Assembly: GCF_002300165.1 (NCBI RefSeq)
Contig: NZ_MLCE01000013.1
Span: forward strand, 62,001-126,000
Reading direction: 5' to 3'
Origin: Streptomyces sp. Tue6028
Lineage (GTDB): Bacteria > Actinomycetota > Actinomycetes > Streptomycetales > Streptomycetaceae
DNA length: 64,000 nucleotides
This document shows positions 8,722 through 16,285 of the stretch, one piece after another (position 1 is the stretch's first letter; every line of letters begins with the position of its first letter). Position numbers and translations under genes: made by a program. The notes beneath the pieces are model-generated. The model searched no databases, had not been told where the DNA came from, and saw only the letters and a program-made list of their open reading frames with translations.

Positions 8722-10697
8722 TGCTCACCCGCAAGAACCTCACCGACGCCCTCGCCCGGCCCGGCATCCGGCTGCGCGGCCCGCGCCGGCTGCCGCTGCT
8801 GTCGAAGGCCGCCGTCTGCTTCCTCGCGGTCGTCGTCCTGACGGCCCTGTTCGCGCCGCTGCTGGCACCGGACGACCCGCTGGACCAGCAGCCGCTCGTC
8901 GACGGCACCGGGCACCCCTCCGGCACGCACTGGATGGGGCAGGACAGTCTCGGCCGCGACATCCTCAGCCGGCTGATGTACGGGGCGCGCTGGTCCCTCG
9001 CGATCGGACTGGGGGCGACCGCGCTCGCCCTCGTCGTGGGAGCGCTCCTCGGCGCCGTGGCCGCGACCTCGCGCAAGGCCGTCGACGAGACGCTGATGCG
9101 CTGCCTGGACGTCGTGATGGCGTTCCCCGGCATCGCGCTCGCCGCCGTCCTCGTCGCCGTCTTCGGCGGCGGCATCACCGTACTGATCTGCGCGATCGCG
9201 TTCCTGTTCACCCCGCCGGTGGCCCGTGTCGTCCGGGCCAACGTGCTCGACCAGTACGGCGAGGACTACGTGACCGCCGAGCACGTCATCGGCGCCCGCA
9301 CCCCGCACATCGTCGTCCGGCACGTCGCCGTCAACTGCGCGGCGCCCGTGCTGGTGTTCTGCACCGTGCAGGTCGCCGAGGCCATCGTCTTCGAGGCGTC
9401 GCTGTCGTTCATCGGCGCGGGCGTGCGGCCCCCGGACCCGTCGTGGGGCAGTGTCATCGCGGACGGCAAGAACATGGTCCTGACCGGCGGCTGGTGGGCC
9501 ACCGTCTTCCCGGGCCTGCTGATGCTGATCACCGTGCTGTCGCTGAACATCCTCTCCGAGGGGGTCTCCGACGCGTGGGCGGCCCCGGCGGCCAGGGACG
9601 TGGAGGTCCCCGGGGCGGGCGACCGGCTGGAGGCGCCCGAGCCCGGCAGCGGCGAGGTCCTCGCCCTTCCCGGCCTCGCGGAGGCCGCCGCGCGGCTGCG
9701 CGCACGGGCCCGCCCGCTGCCGGCCGGCGGGCAGCCGGTGCTCGCCGTGGAGAACCTGGCCATCGGCTTCGACGCCCGCCACGGCGGTGTCGACGTCGTC
9801 GACGGCATCAGCTTCGAGGTGCAGCCCGGCGAGGTGCTCGGCCTGGTCGGCGAATCCGGCTGCGGCAAGTCGCTGACGGCGCTGACGATCATGGGTCTGG
9901 AGCCCCGGGGCGCCCGTGTGCGGGGCCATGTCCGGTTCAGTCAGCGGCAGTTGATCGGCGAACCGATGCGGGTGCGGCGCCGGCTGCTGGGCCACGAGAT
10001 GGCCATGGTCTACCAGGACGCGCTGTCGTCCCTGAACCCGGCCATGACGATCAGGGCACAGCTGAAACAGGTGGTGCGGCGCGGCGGCAGGCGCTCGCCC
10101 GCCGAGCTGCTGGAACTGGTCGGCCTGGACCCCGAACGCACCCTGCGCAGCTACCCCCACGAGCTGTCCGGCGGCCAGCGCCAGCGCGTGCTGATCGCGA
10201 TGGCCCTGTCCCGCAGCCCCAAGCTGATCGTGGCCGACGAACCGACGACGGCGCTGGACGTGACCGTGCAGGCGCAGGTCATCGAACTGCTGCTGCGACT
10301 GCGTGAGGAACTGGGGTTCGCGCTGATCCTCGTCTCGCACGACCTGGCGCTCGTCTCCGCGGTCACCGACCGGGTGATCGTGATGTACGGCGGGCAGATC
10401 GTCGAGACCGGGGTGACCGCCGACCTCGTGGAGGCCCCCGCGCACCACTACACGCGCGGACTGCTGGGCAGTGTCCTGTCCCTGGAGTCGGCGGCCGAGC
10501 GGATGACGCAGATCAAGGGGGTCGTGCCCTCCCCGGCCGACTTCCCGGCCGGCTGCCGCTTCGCCGACCGCTGCCCGCTGGCGAGCGAGGTGTGCCGGAC
10601 GACGGCCCCGGACCTGCTGGGCACGCCCGCGCACACGGCCGCCTGCCATCATCCGGCCGTCGACCTGGTCACCACGGAGAGCGAGGCGGTCAAGTGA
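8721..10697 (+). CDS. fused ABC permease-ATPase (DppC-DppD type)
   Basis: 658 aa. Residues 1-285 are a DppC-type permease with the EAA-like segment [20 protein letters not shown] 50-residue Pro/Glu/Ala linker follows, then a complete ATPase from about 339 with Walker A G377-E-S-G-C-G-K-S384, signature LSGGQRQR, Walker B LIVADEP and a Cys-containing oligopeptide-type C-terminus. Most dipeptide importers encode these as separate proteins. As I recall, corynebacterial sialic-acid importers can have a similar fusion, which fits the sialidase context. It is joined to the next ATPase gene by a GTGA overlap. Confidence 0.93.
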   Translation: MLTRKNLTDALARPGIRLRGPRRLPLLSKAAVCFLAVVVLTALFAPLLAPDDPLDQQPLVDGTGHPSGTHWMGQDSLGRDILSRLMYGARWSLAIGLGATALALVVGALLGAVAATSRKAVDETLMRCLDVVMAFPGIALAAVLVAVFGGGITVLICAIAFLFTPPVARVVRANVLDQYGEDYVTAEHVIGARTPHIVVRHVAVNCAAPVLVFCTVQVAEAIVFEASLSFIGAGVRPPDPSWGSVIADGKNMVLTGGWWATVFPGLLMLITVLSLNILSEGVSDAWAAPAARDVEVPGAGDRLEAPEPGSGEVLALPGLAEAAARLRARARPLPAGGQPVLAVENLAIGFDARHGGVDVVDGISFEVQPGEVLGLVGESGCGKSLTALTIMGLEPRGARVRGHVRFSQRQLIGEPMRVRRRLLGHEMAMVYQDALSSLNPAMTIRAQLKQVVRRGGRRSPAELLELVGLDPERTLRSYPHELSGGQRQRVLIAMALSRSPKLIVADEPTTALDVTVQAQVIELLLRLREELGFALILVSHDLALVSAVTDRVIVMYGGQIVETGVTADLVEAPAHHYTRGLLGSVLSLESAAERMTQIKGVVPSPADFPAGCRFADRCPLASEVCRTTAPDLLGTPAHTAACHHPAVDLVTTESEAVK

Positions 10698-11788
10698 GCA
10701 CGACGCCGGCAGAGCGTTCCGTCCGCCCGATCGTCGAGCTGGCCGACGCGCACGTCGTCCACAAGGCCCGCAGCGGCGGGCTGTTCACCCGGGACAGGGT
10801 GTACGCGCTCACCGGCGCCGACCTCACCGTCGCGCCCGGCGAGACGGTCGGCGTCGTCGGCGAGTCCGGCTGCGGCAAGTCGACGCTCGCGAAGGTCCTG
10901 GTCGGTGTGCAGCGGCCGACGTCCGGCAGCGTCACCTTCGGGGGCCGGGACCTGTGGGCCATGGGCCCGGCCGAGCGGCGCACCGCGGTCGGCAGCAGCA
11001 CCGGCATGATCTTCCAGGACCCCTCGACCGCGCTGAACCGGCGGCTGACCGTACGGCAGACGCTGCGCGACCCCCTGGACGTGCACCGGCGCGGCACCAC
11101 CGCCGCGCGCAACGACCGGGTACGGGAGCTGATGGCACTCGTCGGGCTGCCGCGCGCTCTCGCGGACGCCCTGCCGGGCCAGCTGTCCGGCGGCCAGCGC
11201 CAGCGCGTCGCCATCGCGCGGGCACTCGCCCTGGACCCGGACCTCGTCGTGGCCGACGAGCCGACGAGCGCGCTGGACGTGTCGGTGCGCGCGCAGATCC
11301 TCAACCTCCTCCTCGATCTGAAGGAACGCCTCGGTCTCGCCATGGTGTTCGTCTCGCACGACATCCAGACGGTCCGGCGGATGAGCGACCGGGTGATCAC
11401 GATGTACCTCGGCCGGATCGTGGAGGAATCGCCCGCCGACGAGGTCACCGACCGCTCCCGGCACCCGTACACGCGGGCGCTGTTCTCCGCGACCCCCGGG
11501 CTCCTCGACCCCATCGACCCCATCCCGCTGGCCGGTCCCGTCCCTTCCGCGACCCGGCCGCCCAGCGGCTGCCCGTTCCGCACCCGCTGCTGGCGGGCGG
11601 ACGACGTGTGCGCGGACACGATGCCCGGGCCGACGGCCGCGTCGGCCCCGGGACACCGCTTCCGGTGTCACCATCCTGTGGAGGAGGGCCGGTCGACGCG
11701 CGCCCTGGTCGCGCAGGCCGAGTCCGCCGCCCCGGCCACCGCCAAGGCCGACGTCCCGTCCCAGCAGCACATCAGGGAGCCTTCATGA
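10694..11788 (+). CDS. ABC transporter ATP-binding protein (DppF type)
   Basis: 364 aa from the GTG at 10694, which overlaps the previous stop. Walker A is GESGCGKST (about 56-64), then LSGGQRQR and LVVADEPTSALD, with a C-terminal oligopeptide-type extension containing CPFRTRCW. It is the second ATPase of the importer and should pair with the ATPase half of the fused protein. An ATGA overlap couples it to the lyase gene. Confidence 0.93.
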   Translation: MSTTPAERSVRPIVELADAHVVHKARSGGLFTRDRVYALTGADLTVAPGETVGVVGESGCGKSTLAKVLVGVQRPTSGSVTFGGRDLWAMGPAERRTAVGSSTGMIFQDPSTALNRRLTVRQTLRDPLDVHRRGTTAARNDRVRELMALVGLPRALADALPGQLSGGQRQRVAIARALALDPDLVVADEPTSALDVSVRAQILNLLLDLKERLGLAMVFVSHDIQTVRRMSDRVITMYLGRIVEESPADEVTDRSRHPYTRALFSATPGLLDPIDPIPLAGPVPSATRPPSGCPFRTRCWRADDVCADTMPGPTAASAPGHRFRCHHPVEEGRSTRALVAQAESAAPATAKADVPSQQHIREPS

Positions 11789-12720
11789 CCGTCCCCGCCC
11801 CGCTGACCGGTGTCGTTCCGCCCGTCTGCACCCCCCTGACACCGGAACGCGAGGTGGACGTCCCCTCGCTCCTCAGGCTCGTCGACCATCTGGTGGACGG
11901 GGGTGTGCACGGTCTGTTCGTCCTCGGCTCCACCTCGGAGGCGGCCTATCTGACGGACCCGCAGCGCCGTCTCGTGGTCGAGACCGTGGCCGGGCACGTC
12001 GCCGGACAGCTGCCCGTCCTCGCGGGCACGATCGACATGACCACGCCGCGGGTCCTGGCCCATGCCGCCGCCGTCACCGCCGCCGGGGCCGACGCGATCG
12101 TCGCGACCGCCCCCTTCTACACCCGCACCCATCCCGCGGAGATCGCCCGCCACTACCGCGTGCTCGCCGAGCGGACGGACGTGCCCGTCTTCGCCTACGA
12201 CCTGCCCGTGTCCGTCCACACCAAGCTGAGCGCCGAGCTGCTCCTGGAACTCGCCGCCGACGGGGTCCTCGCCGGGGTCAAGGACTCCAGCGGGGACCTC
12301 GGCGCTTTCCGCTCCGTCGTCACCGGTGCGCGCGCCCACCCCGACATCCGCGGATTCGCCCTCCTCACCGGGTCCGAGCTCGTCGTCGATTCGGCGCTCG
12401 CCCTCGGGGCCGACGGCGCGGTGCCCGGTCTCGCGAACGTCGATCCCGAGGGGTACGTGCGGCTGTTCCTGAGGTGCGGAGAAGGGGACTGGGCGGGGGC
12501 GCGGGTCGAACAGGAGCGGCTGTGCGCGCTGTTCGGGCTGGTCGGGGCCGGGGATCCGGCCCGAATGGGCGGGAGTTCCTCGGCGCTCGGTGCCTTCAAG
12601 GCGGCACTGCACCTGAGGGGCGTCATCGCGTGCCCCGCCACGGCCGAGCCGCAGATCCCCCTCTCCGAGGGCGAGACCGAGCGCGTCGGCAAGTACCTGG
12701 CCGCAGCAGGCCTGTTGTAG
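11785..12720 (+). CDS. DapA/NanA-family aldolase, possible N-acetylneuraminate lyase
   Basis: 311 aa TIM-barrel Schiff-base lyase. The Schiff-base lysine is K166 (GVKDSSGD) and the catalytic tyrosine is Y138 (YDLP), nearly the same numbering as the Tyr and Lys of E. coli NanA. The carboxylate-binding loop reads GSTSEA rather than the usual GTTGE. Members include dihydrodipicolinate synthase, N-acetylneuraminate lyase and 2-keto-3-deoxy acid aldolases. Translational coupling to an importer and a neighbouring sialidase favour sialic acid, but the KDSSGD loop also occurs in other branches, so specificity is open. Confidence 0.85.
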   Translation: MTVPAPLTGVVPPVCTPLTPEREVDVPSLLRLVDHLVDGGVHGLFVLGSTSEAAYLTDPQRRLVVETVAGHVAGQLPVLAGTIDMTTPRVLAHAAAVTAAGADAIVATAPFYTRTHPAEIARHYRVLAERTDVPVFAYDLPVSVHTKLSAELLLELAADGVLAGVKDSSGDLGAFRSVVTGARAHPDIRGFALLTGSELVVDSALALGADGAVPGLANVDPEGYVRLFLRCGEGDWAGARVEQERLCALFGLVGAGDPARMGGSSSALGAFKAALHLRGVIACPATAEPQIPLSEGETERVGKYLAAAGLL

Positions 12721-12723
12721 TGA

Positions 12724-12788
12724 CGTTCTCCCGCCCCGGAGCCGCTGCCCGTCCGGCGTCCGAGGAGCGTGCCCCGGGGCGGAGAACG
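12724..12788. terminator. bidirectional hairpin terminator
   Basis: GTTCTCCCGCCCCGG at 12725-12739 pairs with CCGGGGCGGAGAAC at 12774-12787, with one bulged C. It fills the 69-bp gap between the converging lyase and sialidase genes. Confidence 0.7.
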
Positions 12789-12789
12789 C

Positions 12790-13998
12790 CTACTCCAGCA
12801 GGTCGTCCACCGGCACCCGGCGGAACTCGATCGTGTCGTACGTGCCCGTCGTCCCGGTCTCGTACAGGAGCCCCACCCGGCGCGGGCCGAGCTGGACGAG
12901 ATCGGAGTACGCGGCCCGCAGGGTGGAGAGGGTGAGCGCCTTGGTGAAGGTCGCGCCCGCGTCCGTGCTGCGCCACACCGCCATCGTCTGCCGGGCGGTC
13001 GGTACGGAGGGGCCGCTGAAGAGGAGGGGTGCGCCCCGCCCGCGGAGCTGGAGGACCGCTCCCTGGACGACGGGGACGTCGTTCAGGTCGGGCTGGACGG
13101 CGTAGGGCCGGTCGAGGGTCTCGGCGCCGTCGCCGGAGTAGGAGTCGAGCCGGTTCCCGGCACTCGTACCGTTCTGGTCGCGCGAGGTGAAGTAGATCCG
13201 CCCGTCGGGCAGTTCGGCGGCCATGCTCTCGTTGGAGTTGACCGCCCCGTCGTAGGAGTCGTCGACGAAGCCCAGCTTCCAGGTGGCGCCGCCGTCGTCG
13301 CTGTAGAGGGCGTGGGCGCCGTAGTACTTGGCCTCCTGTCCGGTGTCGGCGGAGCCGGCGGGCGGGGCGGCGGAGTGGTTGGCGGGGACGACGAGGCGCC
13401 CGGCGTGGGGACCGTGCCGGAGGACGATGGCGTGCCCGGGGCCGGTGGCGTACCACCGCCAGCCGGGCAGTTTCGTGTCCGCCGTGATGTCCCGCGGGGC
13501 GCTGAAGTGCCGGCCGTCGTCGCGGCTGGTCTGTACGAAGACGCGCCGGCTCTGCTCCGCGGTGGCCTCGCCCCGCATGATCTGGGCCTCGGTCACGGCA
13601 CCGCTGTTGTAGGACGTGAGGAGGACGATCCGGCCGGTTCTGGGGTCGACGACCGGCGCGGGGTTGCCGCGGGTGTCGCCGTCCCCGGAGGCCACCACCT
13701 GAAGCGGGCCCCAGGTGCAGCCGCCGTCGGCGGAGCGCCTGAGGACGACGTCGATGTTCCCGGTGTCACCCGCGCCGTTGTGTCTTCCCTCGGCGAAGGC
13801 CAGCACGGTGCCCGCGGCGGTCGTGACGGTCGCCGGGATGCGGTAGGTGTCGTAGCCGTCCAGGCCCGCGGTGTACGGCACGGAGGACGTGCAGCCGCGG
13901 GGGGCGAGCGGAGCGGCGGTGGCGGTACCCGTGACCACGAGGGCGGCGAGGAGTCCGGCGGCTGCCGCCGACGCGGCCGTGCGGCGGGTGAAGGTCAT
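12790..13998 (-). CDS. secreted exo-alpha-sialidase (GH33)
   Basis: 402 aa from the ATG at 13998, with GGGAG upstream; the open frame continues further back but without homology. A signal peptide (RRTAASAAAAGLLAALVV, cleavage near ATA-AP) marks secretion. The sialidase hallmark Y52-R-I-P carries the first arginine of the carboxylate-binding triad. Four Asp-box motifs (SADGGCTW, SRDDGRHF, SDDGGATW, STDAGATF) define a six-bladed propeller. NESMAAELPDGR and AYSDLVQL supply further conserved Glu, Arg and Tyr candidates. It should release terminal sialic acids outside the cell for the importer operon nearby. Confidence 0.92.
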   Translation of the reverse strand: MTFTRRTAASAAAAGLLAALVVTGTATAAPLAPRGCTSSVPYTAGLDGYDTYRIPATVTTAAGTVLAFAEGRHNGAGDTGNIDVVLRRSADGGCTWGPLQVVASGDGDTRGNPAPVVDPRTGRIVLLTSYNSGAVTEAQIMRGEATAEQSRRVFVQTSRDDGRHFSAPRDITADTKLPGWRWYATGPGHAIVLRHGPHAGRLVVPANHSAAPPAGSADTGQEAKYYGAHALYSDDGGATWKLGFVDDSYDGAVNSNESMAAELPDGRIYFTSRDQNGTSAGNRLDSYSGDGAETLDRPYAVQPDLNDVPVVQGAVLQLRGRGAPLLFSGPSVPTARQTMAVWRSTDAGATFTKALTLSTLRAAYSDLVQLGPRRVGLLYETGTTGTYDTIEFRRVPVDDLLE

Positions 13999-14028
13999 GA
14001 CACTCCCTGGGGCTGGATCGGACCACAA

Positions 14029-14059
14029 TGGACATGGGACGTGTGACATGGGATGTCCA
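14029..14059. promoter_or_regulatory. repeat-rich sialidase promoter region
   Basis: An inverted pair TGGACAT (14029-14035) and ATGTCCA (14053-14059) encloses a direct repeat GACATGGGA (14031 and 14045, 14 bp apart). It lies 30-60 bp upstream of the sialidase start and could be an operator. It does not resemble the palindrome before the importer operon. Confidence 0.45.
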
Positions 14060-14174
14060 CAGAACGTAGTGCGCCCGGAGCGTCGCGACAACATCCGTGT
14101 GTGCACGGCGTGTTGAAGAGGCGTCAGTCGACGAGGAGGCACCGGCGGCGCCGCGGGATCGGGGCGGAGCGACG

Positions 14175-14852
14175 TCAGGCCAGGTCCGGGGCGCCGGGGG
14201 TGACGAGACCCGACTCGTACGCGACGATCACCAGCTGGGCACGGTCGCGGGCGGCCAGCTTGCCCATGATGCGGCTGACGTGGGTCTTCGCGGTGAGCGG
14301 GCTCAGCCCCAACGTGCCCGCGATCTCGGCGTTGTTGAGGCCGCGCGCGACCAGTGTCAGCACCTCGCGCTCGCGGTCGGAGAGGCCGTCGGGGCCGCCC
14401 ACCGGGGGCGGCGACAGCGCCGGGCCGCGCAGGAATCGCGCGATCAGCCGGGCGGTCGGGCCGGGCGAGAGCAGTGCCTCGCCCGCGGCCACCGTGCGGA
14501 TGGCGTCGAGGAGTTCGGCGGGCCTGGTGTCCTTGACCAGGAAGCCGGAGGCGCCCGCGCGCAACGCCTCCGCGATGTGCTCGTCGGTGTCGTACGTGGT
14601 GAGGACGAGGACCCTGACGTCCGCGAGGTCCTTGTCGGCGGCGATGAGACGGGTCGCCTCGATGCCGTCCAGGTCGGGCATGCGGATGTCCATGATGATC
14701 AGGTCGGCCCGGGCGCTGCGGGCCAGCGCCACGGCCTCCCGTCCGGTGGCCGCCTGGCCGACGACCTCCATGTCGCGCGCCGATTCGACGAGCAGGGCGA
14801 ACGCGGCCCGTACGAGGGTCTGGTCGTCGGCGAGGAGCACGCGGATGGTCAT
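14175..14852 (-). CDS. NarL/FixJ-family response regulator
   Basis: 225 aa. Receiver domain with D9/D10 and phospho-acceptor D55 (LIIMDIRMPD), and a C-terminal LuxR-type helix-turn-helix (about 153-215). The start overlaps the kinase stop by ATGA. Targets are unknown; the nearest candidates are the MmpL exporter behind it and the sialidase ahead of it, which lies on the same strand but has its own promoter region. Confidence 0.93.
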   Translation of the reverse strand: MTIRVLLADDQTLVRAAFALLVESARDMEVVGQAATGREAVALARSARADLIIMDIRMPDLDGIEATRLIAADKDLADVRVLVLTTYDTDEHIAEALRAGASGFLVKDTRPAELLDAIRTVAAGEALLSPGPTARLIARFLRGPALSPPPVGGPDGLSDREREVLTLVARGLNNAEIAGTLGLSPLTAKTHVSRIMGKLAARDRAQLVIVAYESGLVTPGAPDLA

Positions 14853-16213
14853 CGGCCCTCTCCTTCCGCGGGCCGGGACGTCCGCACGGGGGCCGGTCCG
14901 GGCGCCGGACGCGCGGCGGCACCGCTCCCCAGCGGCAGCACCGCCGACACCGCGAACCCGCCGCCCTCGCGCGGCCCGGCGTCCAGGGTTCCGCCCACGC
15001 TGCGCACCCGCTCCCGCATCCCGACGAGCCCGAAGCCGGGCGGGGCGCCCGGGGCGCCCACACCGTCGTCCGTGACCGTGACGCGCAGCGCCCAGTCCTC
15101 CGCGTGCAGGCGGACGCGGACGTGCGCGCCGGGGCCCGCGTGCCGGACGGCGTTGGTGAGGGCCTCCTGCACGACGCGGTAGGCGGCGGCGCCCACGGCG
15201 GACGGGACGCCGGCCGCCGGGGCGGCGACGTCCGCCGTCACCCGGGCGCCCGCGGTGCGTGCCGCCGCGACCAGGTCGGGCACGCCGTCCAGGCCGGGCA
15301 GCGGGCCCCGGCCGTCGCCGCCGAGCTCGGAGGCACGCAGCACCTCCAGCGTGGTGCGCAGTTCACCGCGGGCGGTGCGGCAGGTCTCGGCGATGTCGTC
15401 CAGGGCCCCGGCGACCGCCGTGCGGTCGAGGCGGTCGGGGTCGGCGGTCAGGACGTGCGCGGCGACGGCAGTCTGCACGCCGATCAGCGTGATGCTGTGG
15501 GCGAGCAGGTCGTGCAGGTCCCGGGCGATGCGCAGGCGTTCCTCGGCGACCCGGCGGCGCGCCTCCTCCTCGCGGGTGCGTTCGGCGCGTTCGGCGCGTT
15601 CGACGACCGAGGAGACGTACTGGCGGTGCACGCGTACGTAGCCGCCGCAGAGCAGCACCGCGACGATCCAGCCGGCGATCCGCAGGCTCTCGGCGACGCC
15701 CGCCATGCCGTCGGAGGTCTTCAGCACGACCATGGTGCCGATGACCGACACCCCGGTGAGCACCGCGCGCAGCGGCCGGCCGGTCGCCGCCACCGTGTAG
15801 AGCGCGACGAGTGTGGCGCCCAGCGGTGCGGTGTGGTTGTAGTCGTGCGCGTGGTACGTCGCGATGACGGGGACCATGACGCACAGCACCAGCAGCGGCG
15901 CCCGGCGGCGCCACACCAGCGGGACGTGAGCGAGGAGCAGCAGGGTCCAGCCGAGCGCGTCGGGCCGCCGGTGGCCGTCCGGGAGGGCCAGGCCCAGGGC
16001 GACGGCGAGGACGGCGAGCGCGGCGGCGCGGTAGGCGTCGTTGCGGACCGCGTGCGGGGAGGGGCCGCCGGACATGCGGGCGACGACGGCCCGCAGCCGC
16101 TCGCCGGCGCGCGGCCGCCGGCCCGCCGTCCCGGTGGGCTCCGCCCCCGCCGCCGTGCCGGCGGGCCGTGCCGGTGTCGTGACCGTTCCCGTGTGTGCCT
16201 GCACGTTGTCCAT
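14849..16213 (-). CDS. DesK/NarL-type sensor histidine kinase
   Basis: 454 aa. A Pro/Ala/Thr-rich cytoplasmic N-terminus (1-55) precedes several membrane helices (about 60-195), a charged coil with ERAERAERTREEEARRR, HisKA_3 with H234 (RDLHD) and HATPase with DDGVGAPG and GFGLVGMRER. The C-terminal tail is Pro/Ala-rich. It pairs with the response regulator downstream. Confidence 0.92.
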   Translation of the reverse strand: MDNVQAHTGTVTTPARPAGTAAGAEPTGTAGRRPRAGERLRAVVARMSGGPSPHAVRNDAYRAAALAVLAVALGLALPDGHRRPDALGWTLLLLAHVPLVWRRRAPLLVLCVMVPVIATYHAHDYNHTAPLGATLVALYTVAATGRPLRAVLTGVSVIGTMVVLKTSDGMAGVAESLRIAGWIVAVLLCGGYVRVHRQYVSSVVERAERAERTREEEARRRVAEERLRIARDLHDLLAHSITLIGVQTAVAAHVLTADPDRLDRTAVAGALDDIAETCRTARGELRTTLEVLRASELGGDGRGPLPGLDGVPDLVAAARTAGARVTADVAAPAAGVPSAVGAAAYRVVQEALTNAVRHAGPGAHVRVRLHAEDWALRVTVTDDGVGAPGAPPGFGLVGMRERVRSVGGTLDAGPREGGGFAVSAVLPLGSGAAARPAPGPAPVRTSRPAEGEGR

Positions 16214-16249
16214 CTTCCGTCAGTCGGGCGCCCGTTCGACAGGGAGGGG

Positions 16250-16280
16250 CGGGTGCCCCTCCGCGGCGGAGGGGCACCCG
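16250..16280. terminator. perfect 15-bp hairpin between the MmpL and kinase genes
   Basis: CGGGTGCCCCTCCGC (16250-16264) and its exact complement (16266-16280) are separated by one base. It lies just after the MmpL stop codon and before the kinase start on the minus strand, so it probably ends or attenuates the MmpL transcript. Confidence 0.75.
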
Positions 16281-16285
16281 GCGGT

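Noticed and set aside
14021..14060. DasR (GlcNAc) operator at the sialidase promoter
   Set aside because: The half-sites do not match the TGGT..ACCA pattern of DasR boxes closely enough.
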